DNA of 64,000 nt from Scrofimicrobium sp. R131 (GCF_040256745.1 NZ_CP138335.1:1550001-1614000), one strand, 5' to 3'. Shown: positions 19,352 through 29,313, counted from the stretch's first letter. Translations and numbers: made by a program. Notes: generated from the sequence alone by a model not told the origin.

Positions 19352-21922
19352 ATGCCCGGCTTAAACCTAACTCACGAGGAAGCCCAACAGCGGGCCCAGG
19401 TGGTCAAACCCCACAGTTACGAAGTGCTGCTGGACCTGACCACCGGCGACAAGACGTTCGCGTCCCAGACGAAAATCGCTTTTTCCGCCACCGAGGGGGC
19501 CTCTACCTTTGCGGATCTGGTCGCCGCCCAGGTGCACCAGATTCGACTGAACGGTCAGGAAGTTCCGACCGAGCACTTTGCTGACAACCGGATTTGGCTG
19601 GACAACCTGGCTGCGGAAAACGAGCTGGTCGTGCAGGCCGACTGCCTCTACATGCACACCGGCGAGGGCCTGCACTCATTTGTGGACCCGGCCGACGGTC
19701 AGCGCTACTGCTACTCGCAGTTCGAGGTGCCCGACGCCCGGCGAGTGTTCACCACTTTTGAACAGCCTGACCTGAAGGCCACCTTTCAGTTCTCGGTGAT
19801 CACCCCGGACGGTTGGACCGTCCTGTCAAACTCGCCCACCCCGGCCCCCACCACCGTGGAGCAGGGTCTTCGCTTCGACTTCGAGCCAACCCCGCTGATC
19901 TCCACCTACATCACCGCGATCATCGCCGGTCCCTACGTGGGCGAAACCGGCTCGCTCACCTCGGTAGACGGACGCGAGATTCCGCTGGGTGTGTACTGCC
20001 GTCAGTCCCTGAAAGAGTACTTGGACGCCGACGTCATCATGGACACGACCCGGCAGGGCTTCAAGTTCTTCGAGGAGGCGTACGGGATCCCCTACCCCTT
20101 CGCCAAGTACGACCAGATTTTCGTTCCCGAGTACAACGCGGGCGCCATGGAGAACGCCGGCTGCATCACCTTCCGCGATCAGTACATCTTCCGCTCCAAG
20201 CCCACCGAGTGGGAGCTGGAGTCGCGCGCCAACACGATCCTGCACGAGCTGGCTCACATGTGGTTCGGTGACCTGGTGACCATGAAGTGGTGGAACGACC
20301 TCTGGTTGAACGAGTCCTTTGCCGAGTTCATGTCGCACCTGGCCCTGGCCGAGGGAACCGAGTGGACCGACGCTTGGATCGGCTTCATGTCCCGGAAGGA
20401 ATGGGGCCTCAATCAGGATCAGCTGCCCTCGACCCACCCGATCAAGGCGGACATGCCCGACCTGCAGGCAGTCGAAGTGAACTTCGATGGCATCACCTAC
20501 GCCAAGGGGGCTTCGGTGCTGCGCCAGCTGGTCACCTACGTGGGCCGGGACAACTTCTTCCGAGGTCTGCACGAGTACCTGACCAAGCATTCGTGGGACA
20601 ACGCCACTCTGGACGACCTGCTCAGTGAACTCGAGGTCACCTCGGGCCGCGACCTGCGGGCCTGGGCTCAGGTGTGGCTGGAAGAGGCCGGGGTTACCCT
20701 GCTGCGCCCGGTGATCGAAGTTGACGATCAGGGCAACTACGCTCGGGTCAGCATCACCCAGGAGGCCTTCACCCCCGGTGCCAGCCTGCGGCCCCACCGC
20801 CTGGCCGTCGCCGGTTACGACCTGAACGAGGACGGCAACGTCACTCAGAGCTTCCGCGTTGAGGTGGATGTGGACGGCGCCGAGACCGTCATTGACGAGT
20901 TGGCTGGCCGGCCCCGCCCGGCGCTGCTGCTGATCAACGACGGCGACCTGGCCTACGCCAAGATCCGCCTGGATGAGGACTCCCTCCAGTTCGCGGTGAA
21001 CCAGATCGACAAGGTGTCGGATCCGGTCACCCGCCGGACCCTGCTCTCTGCCGCCTGGGACATGACCCGCGACGGAGACATGAGCGCCACCGACTTCATT
21101 ACTCTGTCGCTGCGGGCGGCCCCGGTGGAGACCAACATTGCCTCCCTCACCTCCAACCTGGCTCGAATCCACACGGCGGTCACCCACTACACGGCTCCCG
21201 CCAATCGCGGCGCCCGGCTGGAATCGACCGGGGACCGGCTCCTGCTGCTGGTCAAAGCCAACCCGGCCGGCACCGATCAGCAGAAGCTGCTGGTCAAGTC
21301 GCTGGCGCAAAATGCGGTCTCGGACCAGCACTTCGAGTTCCTCACCGGACTATTCGAGGGCAACCACCCGCTGCACGGTCTGGACGTGGACATCGACCTG
21401 AAGTGGACGCTGCTGACGGCCCTGGTTCGGGCCGGCCGCGCCGGTGAAGCTGAGATCGCCGCTCTGAGCGAGGAAGATCCGACCCTGACCGGGGCGCAGA
21501 ATGCCGCGCGGGCCCGGGCCACCGTCAACTCGGACGAGGTGCGGGCCCAGACCTGGGAGGAGGCGCTGACCAACTCCGAGATCCCGAACGACACCCTCTG
21601 GGCCATGCTGGCCGGCTTCTGGGCACACGCTGCCACCAACCCGGCTGCCTACGCCAGCTACGTGGAGAAGTACTTCGACTCGGTGGTGCGGGTGTGGGAT
21701 TCACACACGTTCCACATCGGCTCACGCCTGATCGAAGCCACCTTCCCCAGCCCGCTGAGCGGCTACCTGCCCGAGGTCAACGTGGTGGAACGGGCCGAAC
21801 AGTGGCTGGCCAACCACCAGGAGCAACCTGCTTCCCTTCGCCGCCTCGTCCTGGAAGGTCAGGCCGATGCCCAGCGGATGCTGACGGCCCAGCGCTGCGA
21901 CGCGGAAGGGCCCCGGCAGTAA
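19352..21922 (+). CDS. pepN: Aminopeptidase N (M1 family)
   Basis: Broad-specificity zinc aminopeptidase of 856 residues, probably cytosolic. The exopeptidase motif GAMEN is at residues 264-268. The zinc motif HELAH is at 298-302, with the third ligand Glu in WLNESFAEF. The C-terminal ERAP1-like helical domain follows (about 520-850). The start ATG has GGGAG 6 nt upstream. It lies 106 bp after the M13 gene, with AT-rich sequence (TAAGATATATACA) near 19269 that could hold its own promoter. Confidence 0.97.
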   Translation: MPGLNLTHEEAQQRAQVVKPHSYEVLLDLTTGDKTFASQTKIAFSATEGASTFADLVAAQVHQIRLNGQEVPTEHFADNRIWLDNLAAENELVVQADCLYMHTGEGLHSFVDPADGQRYCYSQFEVPDARRVFTTFEQPDLKATFQFSVITPDGWTVLSNSPTPAPTTVEQGLRFDFEPTPLISTYITAIIAGPYVGETGSLTSVDGREIPLGVYCRQSLKEYLDADVIMDTTRQGFKFFEEAYGIPYPFAKYDQIFVPEYNAGAMENAGCITFRDQYIFRSKPTEWELESRANTILHELAHMWFGDLVTMKWWNDLWLNESFAEFMSHLALAEGTEWTDAWIGFMSRKEWGLNQDQLPSTHPIKADMPDLQAVEVNFDGITYAKGASVLRQLVTYVGRDNFFRGLHEYLTKHSWDNATLDDLLSELEVTSGRDLRAWAQVWLEEAGVTLLRPVIEVDDQGNYARVSITQEAFTPGASLRPHRLAVAGYDLNEDGNVTQSFRVEVDVDGAETVIDELAGRPRPALLLINDGDLAYAKIRLDEDSLQFAVNQIDKVSDPVTRRTLLSAAWDMTRDGDMSATDFITLSLRAAPVETNIASLTSNLARIHTAVTHYTAPANRGARLESTGDRLLLLVKANPAGTDQQKLLVKSLAQNAVSDQHFEFLTGLFEGNHPLHGLDVDIDLKWTLLTALVRAGRAGEAEIAALSEEDPTLTGAQNAARARATVNSDEVRAQTWEEALTNSEIPNDTLWAMLAGFWAHAATNPAAYASYVEKYFDSVVRVWDSHTFHIGSRLIEATFPSPLSGYLPEVNVVERAEQWLANHQEQPASLRRLVLEGQADAQRMLTAQRCDAEGPRQ

Positions 21923-21973
21923 GGAAGGTCACCCTGGGGTCGGCCCGGCCCCAAAAAATACATCGGGCCTGAT

Positions 21974-22031
21974 GAGGCGCGCTTTGCCAGTTACGATGTG
22001 TCCGGTCTCTCGGACTGGCAAAGCGCGCTTC
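21974..22031. terminator. Long inverted repeat between pepN and the PTS genes
   Basis: The 18-nt arms GAGGCGCGCTTTGCCAGT (21974-21991) and ACTGGCAAAGCGCGCTTC (22014-22031) match at 17 positions around a 22-nt loop that itself contains GTCCG/CGGAC. The sequence then runs GTGCTACGTTTTAAGC. It could terminate pepN, shape the leader of the EIIB gene, or serve as an operator. An AAGCGCTT palindrome lies just downstream, at about 22048-22055. Confidence 0.6.
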
Positions 22032-22082
22032 GTGCTACGTTTTAAGCAAGCGCTTCTTTGACCCCGCCGTGGAGGAACCGTC

Positions 22083-22313
22083 GTGAGCAAACCCGAACAA
22101 ATCATCGAAGGCCTCGGTGGCCCCACCAACATCAAAATCCTGGAACCCTGCATCACCCGACTGCGCGTCGAGGTGAACGACCCGTCGCAGGTCAACGAGG
22201 CCAAGCTGAAGGAAGCCGGCGCCTACGGCGTGGTCCAGGTCGAAGGAACAGTTCAGGTTGTGGTCGGCCCGGAAGCTGACCACCTGGCCCGCGAGGCAAA
22301 CTCCCTGCTCTAG
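22083..22313 (+). CDS. PTS glucose/N-acetylglucosamine-type EIIB protein
   Basis: 76-residue stand-alone EIIB of the glucose family. The phosphorylated cysteine is Cys23 in the canonical EPCITRLRV block, and the length fits a single EIIB domain. The GTG at 22083 follows GGAGG. The EIIA gene begins 32 bp downstream, but no EIIC permease is nearby, so the membrane subunit must be encoded elsewhere. The DhaM protein in this window draws on the same EI/HPr pool. Confidence 0.9.
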   Translation: MSKPEQIIEGLGGPTNIKILEPCITRLRVEVNDPSQVNEAKLKEAGAYGVVQVEGTVQVVVGPEADHLAREANSLL

Positions 22314-22345
22314 GCTAAGACCAACCGACAACCTGGAGTGAGATC

Positions 22346-22828
22346 GTGTCCCGTGACTTCATCCTTGAGGCCCCCGTCCGCGGGACAGTTTCGCCTTTAG
22401 CCCAGGTGCCGGACCGAGCTTTCGCCGATGAGATGCTTGGCCCCGGCATTGCCCTGGACCCCACCGACACCGGGACGGTGACGGTGGGCGCACCCGCCGC
22501 CGGACTGATCCGGACCATTCACCCGCACGCTTTTGTCCTGCAGGTTTCCCCAAAACTAGCCGCCCTGGTTCACCTGGGAATCGACACCTACCGGGCGGGT
22601 GCCGACCAGTTCAAAATGCTGATCGAGCCGGGACGCTACGTCAACCGGATGGAACCCATCATCGAGTGGAACATCGACCGGACCGTTGAGAGCAAGTTTG
22701 CTCCCTGGGTAGTGGTGACCATCCTGGGGTTTCACACCGACGAGATGAGCCTGACCCCCGCGGTCGAATATGGCGACCGGGTTTGCCCCGGCCAGCAGAT
22801 CCTGCAACTGCACTGCGACCAGGACTAG
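22346..22828 (+). CDS. crr: PTS glucose-type EIIA protein (Crr-like)
   Basis: 160-residue EIIA of the glucose family. The active-site pair is present: His61 in HPHAF and phospho-accepting His76 in LVHLGIDT. The start is GTG at 22346. It forms a two-gene unit with the EIIB gene. In this family EIIA feeds EIIB and can regulate permeases or catabolism. It ends convergent with, and overlaps by 4 nt, malQ. Confidence 0.92.
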   Translation: MSRDFILEAPVRGTVSPLAQVPDRAFADEMLGPGIALDPTDTGTVTVGAPAAGLIRTIHPHAFVLQVSPKLAALVHLGIDTYRAGADQFKMLIEPGRYVNRMEPIIEWNIDRTVESKFAPWVVVTILGFHTDEMSLTPAVEYGDRVCPGQQILQLHCDQD

Positions 22829-24981
22829 TTGGCGCGGGGAATCTCCTGCCGCATCACCGCAAAGAGGCGGTTCAGGTCCGGCCGCTCAGCCAGGTCCTCC
22901 AACCAGATGGGCGTTCCTTCCGCATCTGAGAGGGGAATCCGCCAGTTCGGGTACTCGTTGTGGGTTCCGGGCAGGTTCTGCGGCTGCTTCTCCCCCACTG
23001 CATCCACCAGGGAGGCTGCCACCAGGCGCGCCGGGGTGCGCGCAATGTAGCGGTGCATTGCCTCCAGCATTTCCGCCGGGCCGGCGTCTTCAGCCAGCAG
23101 ACCCCACTCGATTAGGCGCTGGCGCATCCGGTCCTGCTCCTCCAGGTCCTGCGCCATCACCTGTTCCACCGGTTCGACCAGCAGCCCCAGGCGGTCGCGC
23201 AGCCGGGTGTGGGTTCCCTCCATGTAGCCGGCGGTCGGGGGCAGGTCGTGCGTGTTGACGGTCGCCAGGACGTTCTCCCGGTACCGGTCCGCTCCCAGCG
23301 GCCAGCCGTGCTCATCCTTTTCAAACCAGAGGACGGAGGTGCCCAGCACCCCGCGCTCATTCAGGTACTGGCGGACCCAGGGTTCAACAGTGCCCAAGTC
23401 CTCGCCGATGACCATCACCCCGCGGCGGTGGGCCTCCAGCAGCAGGATCCCAACCATCGCCTCGTGGTCGAAGTAGACGTAGGCGCCGTGGTCGGCCCGC
23501 TCCCCACAGGGGATCCACCAGAGGCGGAACAACCCCAGAATGTGGTCGATCCGCAGGGCGCCGGACAGGCGCATGGTGGCGGCAAAGATTTCGCGGAGCG
23601 GCTGGTACCCCACCCGTTCCAGGGCACGCGGGTTCAGCGGGGGCTGGGACCAGTCCTGGCCCTGCTGGGAGTACATGTCCGGCGGGGCCCCCACCGACAT
23701 GGTGGAGGCAAAAACCTCCGGATTGGCCCAGTAGTCGGCCCCAAATCGGTGCACCCCCACCGCCAGATCCGCCATGATGCCCACCCGCATGCCCAGGCTG
23801 TGGGCGACCCGGTTGGGTTCCTGGCACTGTTCGGCCGCCACCCACTGGCACCACTGATAGAAGTGGATCCGCGGGGCCAGCTCTTCCTCCAGCGCGTGGA
23901 CGGCCGGGGAATCGGGAGAGGAAAACTCTTCGCCCAGGTCGGTACTGCCCACCCGTTCCACCAGCGCACACCAGAGGGCGTACCGGTACAGGCTGGGACC
24001 GCCCGCCTCAATGAACGCGCCCAACTGAGCCTCCCGGTGCAGGGAGCGCGGCAGGGGGTGGATCTGCTCCAACGCTTCTTTCTTGGCTTCCCAGGAGCCG
24101 TCTCGGTTCAGTCCGCCTCCGCGCGGGGCGGGAAGGGAGGCCGCCTGCAGGCGTGCCTGCTCAATTTTGGCCTGCTGGCGCGGGCCCAGCTGGACGTACT
24201 CGGGAATCGCTTCGGGCCGAATGTAGGTCAGGTTCAGCCAGCGCCGAGAGATCGGCAGGTACGGCGAATCCTCCACCGGTGCCACCACCTCGGCGGCATG
24301 AAGCGGGTTGATCAGCAGGAAGTCGGCTTGCTGCTGCGCGCAGATGGCGGTCAGGTCTGCCAGATCGGCCGCGTCCCCCAGCCCCCAGGACCGATGGGAA
24401 CGAACGGAGTAGGCCTGGACGTTTACCCCCCAGTAGCGGTTTCGCCCCGACAGGAGCGCCGGCTCCAGCCGGTTTGGCACCACGTAGAGCGGACGGGTGA
24501 CCACTTCCAACTCGTCGTCGAGGTGAACCGTGGCGGTCAGCTGGTGGTAGCCGAGCGGCAGGCCCGAGGGAACCTGGAAGGTGGCCCGGCCCTGAAGCTC
24601 ACCGTCCACCGAACGCGGATCGAAATACCAGTCCAACTGCGCCAGTTCGACCCGGTCCCCATTTTCCAGCTCCACCTGCACCTGGACACCGCGCCCGTGC
24701 GGCACGTGGACGAAAATCTCCTGCGAGCTTCCTTCGCGAACGACGGTGCAGGCGGGCAAAGTTTGGCGCCAAGGCTGATCTTCGGTCCAGGTGATGGCCG
24801 CCTCCACCTGGGCTCGGTCGGAGTCGTCCGACACCGGCACTCCCAGCTCAGACAGGACCGCGATCAGCGTGTGGGCGGCAACCTGCTGATAGTTCCCACT
24901 CCAATCCCAAAAGCCGGTAGACACACCATTTAGGTCGGCCAGGTGGCGCAGACGCTCTTCTCCCTCAGCGTCCAGAGTCAT
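22825..24981 (-). CDS. malQ: 4-alpha-glucanotransferase (amylomaltase)
   Basis: GH77 enzyme that disproportionates maltodextrins. The product is 718 residues, the long actinobacterial form with an N-terminal extension of about 200 residues holding beta-sandwich sequence. The catalytic triad appears in order as Asp of LRIDHILGLFRLWW, Glu of VIGEDLGTVEPWV and Asp of VNTHDLPPTAGY. The ATG at 24981 has GGAGG upstream; extension to 25299 is unsupported. It is a single gene, convergent with crr. Confidence 0.96.
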   Translation of the reverse strand: MTLDAEGEERLRHLADLNGVSTGFWDWSGNYQQVAAHTLIAVLSELGVPVSDDSDRAQVEAAITWTEDQPWRQTLPACTVVREGSSQEIFVHVPHGRGVQVQVELENGDRVELAQLDWYFDPRSVDGELQGRATFQVPSGLPLGYHQLTATVHLDDELEVVTRPLYVVPNRLEPALLSGRNRYWGVNVQAYSVRSHRSWGLGDAADLADLTAICAQQQADFLLINPLHAAEVVAPVEDSPYLPISRRWLNLTYIRPEAIPEYVQLGPRQQAKIEQARLQAASLPAPRGGGLNRDGSWEAKKEALEQIHPLPRSLHREAQLGAFIEAGGPSLYRYALWCALVERVGSTDLGEEFSSPDSPAVHALEEELAPRIHFYQWCQWVAAEQCQEPNRVAHSLGMRVGIMADLAVGVHRFGADYWANPEVFASTMSVGAPPDMYSQQGQDWSQPPLNPRALERVGYQPLREIFAATMRLSGALRIDHILGLFRLWWIPCGERADHGAYVYFDHEAMVGILLLEAHRRGVMVIGEDLGTVEPWVRQYLNERGVLGTSVLWFEKDEHGWPLGADRYRENVLATVNTHDLPPTAGYMEGTHTRLRDRLGLLVEPVEQVMAQDLEEQDRMRQRLIEWGLLAEDAGPAEMLEAMHRYIARTPARLVAASLVDAVGEKQPQNLPGTHNEYPNWRIPLSDAEGTPIWLEDLAERPDLNRLFAVMRQEIPRAN

Positions 24982-25531
24982 GATGCCTCCATCGGGTTTG
25001 CAGCTCGCGAACGTTTCCTTCGTTTCAGGATAGTGCATCAATGCCGCCGGCAAATGTGGCTGAATTATCGTTGACCGATTGTTTCGGGGCGAAATGTTGG
25101 GCAACCTCGGTGCGTCCACCCCGGAGCCCACCCGGCTCAGCCCCGGGCTGACCTTCACCAACCGGGGGTTTCGACTGAGAATCACCGACCTGTTCCCCAG
25201 TCCGATCACCTCCGTGCCCAACCGGACGCGGGGCCATTGGCCGCTCGGTCCGAAAGGACTTCGGCTGGAGACGCCGGGTGAGCTGCTGCACGCAACCAAC
25301 CACTCCGGGACAATTGACCTAACTTAATTGCCGGAATTGTCGATTCTGCCCACCGCAGTTACCTAAAGTGAGGACCGGATTTGGGGCGGCTATTCTTCCG
25401 GCAAAACCGCTCAGAAGTGCGACTGCGGGGCCTAATCACGGGGCTGGGCGCCGATCCGACGCGGCGCAGGAGCCCTCTGAGCGTCCCCAATCATGACCAT
25501 CGAATACAGGTTTAGGGCCTTTGCGAGCACA
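24982..25531. other. Intergenic region between malQ and the thioesterase gene
   Basis: About 550 bp between two divergent genes. No convincing coding sequence, repeat or structured RNA was seen. It must hold the promoters of malQ and tesB; no clear -35/-10 pair could be assigned. Confidence 0.5.
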
Positions 25532-25540
25532 ATGGAACCT

Positions 25541-26503
25541 ATGACCGATCCGATCCAGATTCCGATCATTGACGCTGAACCAGTTGCTTCTGTTCTTCGA
25601 ACCCTAACCCTGCAGGAAGCCGGCCCGGACTTCTTTGCCGCCGAATCCCTCCCCCAGGTTCGCCGGGTGTACGGGGGTCAGGTGATTGCCCAGGCACTGC
25701 TGGCAGCGGCGGCCACGGTGCCGGATCGGACCCGCCAACCCCACTCACTCCACGCCTACTTCCTGCGCGGTGGGGACCCGGATCGCCCCTTCTCGCTGGC
25801 GGTGGAGCGCCTGCGCGATGGCCGCTCGTTCTCTAGTCGACACGTCTCGTGTCGCCAGGACGGGGCCGAGATTCTCTCGCTGAACTGCTCGTTCCAGGGG
25901 CCCGAGGTCGGGCTGGACTCGGCCGAAGTGCCCCCGATCGTTCCGGGGCCCGAACAGCTAACGTCGGCTTTGGAGATCTTCCGCTCCATGAACCACCCGG
26001 TGGCCAAGTTCCTGGGGAAGACGGCCGCGTTCGACGTCCGCCACGTGCAGCGTTCGCTGTACACCGGGGCGGACCCGGCGCGCAGCAACAGTCAGCAGCT
26101 GTGGATGAAACCGCGAAACCCCCTGCCCGAAGGGATGGATCAGCTGATTCACCGCGCCCTGCTGGCCTACGTGGTCGACCAGGTGATGCTGGAGCCGGCC
26201 CTGCGCGCCACCGGCCTGTCCTGGCTCACCCCGGGTATGTCTCTGGCTTCCCTCGACCACGCCATGTGGTTCCACCGAGACGTAGACATCAACGAGTGGC
26301 TCCTGTTTGTCGGCCACGCCGTTTCCGTTGGGGGTGGACGGGCGAAGACGGACATCCGGATCTTCAACCCGGCCGGCCAACTGGTGGCTTCCGCCGCGCA
26401 GGAAGGCATGATTCGCGTTCCGACCGAGGAGACCCAGGGCTCGGGCCGCTGGGGATTTGGGACCGAACAGAGCGATCCCCCCGCTTCGACCACCCGGTCC
26501 TAG
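25541..26503 (+). CDS. tesB: Acyl-CoA thioesterase II (TesB-like)
   Basis: Hydrolyses acyl-CoAs to free acids. The protein of about 320 residues is a double hot-dog: the first half has RVYGGQVIAQALLAA and HSLHAYFLRGG, the second has SLDHAMWFHR with the catalytic aspartate. The length suits TesB (about 285-300) with a short N-terminal tail. The start is uncertain: ATG 25541 or 25532, neither with a clear ribosome-binding site; 25493 is also in frame. It ends 36 bp from the convergent ettA. Confidence 0.92.
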   Translation: MTDPIQIPIIDAEPVASVLRTLTLQEAGPDFFAAESLPQVRRVYGGQVIAQALLAAAATVPDRTRQPHSLHAYFLRGGDPDRPFSLAVERLRDGRSFSSRHVSCRQDGAEILSLNCSFQGPEVGLDSAEVPPIVPGPEQLTSALEIFRSMNHPVAKFLGKTAAFDVRHVQRSLYTGADPARSNSQQLWMKPRNPLPEGMDQLIHRALLAYVVDQVMLEPALRATGLSWLTPGMSLASLDHAMWFHRDVDINEWLLFVGHAVSVGGGRAKTDIRIFNPAGQLVASAAQEGMIRVPTEETQGSGRWGFGTEQSDPPASTTRS

Positions 26504-26539
26504 GGACGGGGAGGAAGCAAGGGGATCGACTGCCGGTCG

Positions 26540-28222
26540 TTAGCCGCGGGTGAGCTTCCGGTGGGTGACCCGGTGCGGGCGCGCCGCCTCGGCCCCCATC
26601 CGCTCAATCTTGTTCTTCTCGTACGATTCGAAGTTCCCTTCAAACCAGTACCACTTGTCCGGCTCCTCCTCGGTCCCTTCCCAGGCGAGGATGTGGGTGG
26701 CCACGCGGTCCAGGAACCAGCGATCGTGGGTGACCACGACGGCGCACCCGGGGAACTGCTCCAGCGCCTTTTCCAAGGAGCCGAGCGTTTCCACGTCCAG
26801 GTCGTTGGTCGGCTCGTCCAGCAGCAGCAGGTTTCCGCCCTGCTTCAGGGTCAACGCCAGATTCAGGCGGTTGCGCTCACCACCGGAGAGTACCCCGGCC
26901 GGCTTTTGCTGGTCGGCACCCTTGAAGCCAAACGCGCTGACGTAGGCGCGGGAGGGAACCTCGACATTGCCCACCTGGATGTAGTCCAGGCCGTCCGAAA
27001 CCACTTCCCACAGGGTCTTTTCCGGGTCGATTCCCGCCCGGTTCTGATCGACGTAGGAGATCTTCACCGTCTCGCCGATGGTGAGCTCACCCCCGTCGAG
27101 GGGTTCAAGCCCAACGATGGTCTTGAACAGAGTGGTCTTTCCCACGCCGTTGGGGCCGATGACGCCGACAATCCCGTTCGGGGGCAGAGAGAAGCTGAGG
27201 CCGTTGATCAGCGAGCGATCCCCGAAGCCCTTCTGCAGGTTCTTCGCCTCGATCACGACGCTGCCCAGGCGCGGGCCCGGCGGAATCTGAATCTCTTCGA
27301 AGTCCAGCTTGCGGGTGCGCTCAGCTTCCGCTGCCATTTCCTCGTAGCGTTCGAGGCGGGCCTTGGACTTGGCCTGGCGACCCTTCGGGTTGGTCCGGAC
27401 CCAGTCCAGCTCATCCTTCAGGCGCTTGGCCAGCTTCGCGTCCTTCTTCCCCTGCACCTGCAGGCGCTTCTGCTTTTCCTCCAGGTAGGTGGTGTAGTTG
27501 CCCTCGTAGGCGTAGAGCCGGCCGCGGTCGACCTCGGCAATCCACTCGGCCACGTGGTCAAGGAAGTAGCGGTCGTGGGTAATCGCGATGATGGCGCCCG
27601 GGTACTGGGTCAGGTGTTGTTCCAGCCAGAGGACCGACTCCGCGTCCAGGTGGTTGGTCGGCTCGTCCAGCAGGAGCAGGTCGGGCGCCTCCAGCAGCAG
27701 TTTGCACAGGGCCACCCGGCGCCGCTCTCCACCGGACAGGACCTTGACCGGGGTTTCCGGGGGCGGGCACCGAAGCGCATCCATCGCCTGGTCGAGCTGG
27801 GAATCGATGTCCCAGGCTCCGGCCGCGTCGATCTCGGTTTGCAGCTTGCCCATCTCGTCTAGGAGGGCGTCAAAGTCCGCGTCCGGGTTCGCCATCTCTT
27901 CCGAGATTTCGTTGTACCGGTGCAGTTTTCCGAGGATTTCCCCCACGCCCTGCTGGACGTTTTCCAGCACGGTTTTGTCTTCGTCCAGCTTGGGTTCCTG
28001 CTCCAAGATCCCGACCGAGTAGCCGGGGGTGAGGCGGGCTTCCCCGTTGGACGCCTCATCCAGTCCGGCCATGATTTTCAGAATTGACGACTTCCCCGCC
28101 CCGTTGGGTCCGACCATCCCGATCTTGGCCCCCGGCAGAAACGCCATCGTCACGTCATCCAGGATGACTTTGTCTCCGTGCGCCTTGCGCGCCCGGACCA
28201 TCGAGTAGATATATTCAGCCAC
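26540..28222 (-). CDS. ettA: Energy-dependent translational throttle protein EttA (ABC-F)
   Basis: Ribosome-associated ABC-F ATPase that binds the E site and gates the first elongation step according to the ATP/ADP ratio. The 560 residues contain two ABC domains: GPNGAGKSS, LSGGERRRVALCKLLL and LLLDEPTNHLDAES; then GPNGVGKTT, LSGGERNRLNLA and LLLDEPTNDLDVET. The linker and arm region is typical (YLEEKQKRLQVQGKK). There are no membrane helices. The start MAEYIYSM at 28222 is conserved in the family. Confidence 0.96.
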   Translation of the reverse strand: MAEYIYSMVRARKAHGDKVILDDVTMAFLPGAKIGMVGPNGAGKSSILKIMAGLDEASNGEARLTPGYSVGILEQEPKLDEDKTVLENVQQGVGEILGKLHRYNEISEEMANPDADFDALLDEMGKLQTEIDAAGAWDIDSQLDQAMDALRCPPPETPVKVLSGGERRRVALCKLLLEAPDLLLLDEPTNHLDAESVLWLEQHLTQYPGAIIAITHDRYFLDHVAEWIAEVDRGRLYAYEGNYTTYLEEKQKRLQVQGKKDAKLAKRLKDELDWVRTNPKGRQAKSKARLERYEEMAAEAERTRKLDFEEIQIPPGPRLGSVVIEAKNLQKGFGDRSLINGLSFSLPPNGIVGVIGPNGVGKTTLFKTIVGLEPLDGGELTIGETVKISYVDQNRAGIDPEKTLWEVVSDGLDYIQVGNVEVPSRAYVSAFGFKGADQQKPAGVLSGGERNRLNLALTLKQGGNLLLLDEPTNDLDVETLGSLEKALEQFPGCAVVVTHDRWFLDRVATHILAWEGTEEEPDKWYWFEGNFESYEKNKIERMGAEAARPHRVTHRKLTRG

Positions 28223-28446
28223 TTCTCTCCGTTCACATGTGCCCAGCGGGCAAACTGTTACCTATTGTTCCGAGGGCAGGTAGTAAGTTCAACCCACAGA
28301 GGCAACTTACCTCCCATCTGTGGCCAAGCTCCTGAGGATTCGGCGTCGCCTCCACCAGTCGGCCCCGAGCTGCGAAGACGCCTTCCCCGCGCCCGGAGGC
28401 TGTCACCCTTCTCACAGGGGCCGACACGCCAGATACTGGAAACTGC

Positions 28447-28474
28447 TGGACATCCCAGGGCAGGCAACTATACT
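28447..28474 (+). promoter_or_regulatory. Candidate promoter of the birA-acc-fas operon
   Basis: TGGACA (28447-28452) and TATACT (28469-28474) with a 16-nt spacer form a good housekeeping promoter about 56 nt before the birA start. It is the only good match seen in the 300-bp gap 28223-28530, which otherwise shows no recognised element. Confidence 0.5.
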
Positions 28475-28530
28475 TCATAACTTGAAAGACTTATTACAAA
28501 TCGTGAAGTAGTTTCCGGCTGGAGGTGCAG

Positions 28531-29313
28531 GTGACCGGTTCGTTGGCTGACCCAAACGGGTTCGCTCCCCACCCCCACCCCGGGGTGATCCTGGCGTCGG
28601 CCACCTCGACCAACCAGCTCCTCGCCCAGCAGTGGCGCAACTTCGATCCGTTCACCTTTTTGGCTGCCCGCGAGCAGTCGGCCGGGCACGGTCGCCTGGG
28701 CCGGCCCTGGCTCGCCCCCGCCTCCAGCGCCCTACTGGTCTCGATCCTGGCCCCGGTCCCCGCCGGTCCCGCCGACCCGGCCCTGACCGCCCTCGCCGCC
28801 GCTTTGGCCACGGCCGACCTGGTGGCCGAAGAACTTCCCTCCGCCTCGATCACCCTGAAGTGGCCGAACGATGTGCTGTTGGCGGGGCAGAAAGTGGCCG
28901 GGATCCTGACCGAGTACCTGACCGAGTCGGAGGGTCAGCACCAGGTGGTCGTCGGGGTGGGGCTGAACCTGACCGTGCCCGAGGCGATCCTCTCCCAGTT
29001 TGGGGCCACCAGCTTGGCCGCCCACGGGTGGTCGCATGCGACCGGCACCGCCGTCCCCGACTCGGTCCTAGCTGACCTGGCCGAGCGCCTGGCCCAGCTC
29101 CTGGCCCGCCGAGTCTCCCGGTTGGACCAGGTTCCAGCCGAGTTTTCCGAGCGCTGTCCCATGCTGGGACAGCCCGCAACCGCCCTGCTTCCTGGGGGCG
29201 GTGAAGTTTCCGGCCTGGCCCGGGCGATTACCGCCACCGGCGAGCTGGTCATTGGGCAGACTCCGGTTCGAGCCGGCGAAGTCACCCTGGCAAAGAAGAA
29301 GGAGCAGATTTGA
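28531..29313 (+). CDS. birA: Biotin--[acetyl-CoA-carboxylase] ligase
   Basis: Attaches biotin to the BCCP domain of the carboxylase encoded immediately downstream. The enzyme of 260 residues is the class-I type without the N-terminal repressor HTH. It has the biotinyl-AMP loop as GHGRLGRPW (an uncommon His at the second position), KWPNDVLL with the catalytic lysine, and KVAGILTE. The GTG at 28531 sits 5 nt after GGAGG; a GTG at 28525 would overlap that site. Its stop overlaps the accA3 start (TTGA). Confidence 0.93.
   Translation: MTGSLADPNGFAPHPHPGVILASATSTNQLLAQQWRNFDPFTFLAAREQSAGHGRLGRPWLAPASSALLVSILAPVPAGPADPALTALAAALATADLVAEELPSASITLKWPNDVLLAGQKVAGILTEYLTESEGQHQVVVGVGLNLTVPEAILSQFGATSLAAHGWSHATGTAVPDSVLADLAERLAQLLARRVSRLDQVPAEFSERCPMLGQPATALLPGGGEVSGLARAITATGELVIGQTPVRAGEVTLAKKKEQI

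Noticed and set aside
25079..25327. 82-codon plus-strand frame between malQ and tesB
   Set aside because: No family resemblance, no ribosome-binding site and unremarkable codon pattern; treated as non-coding.
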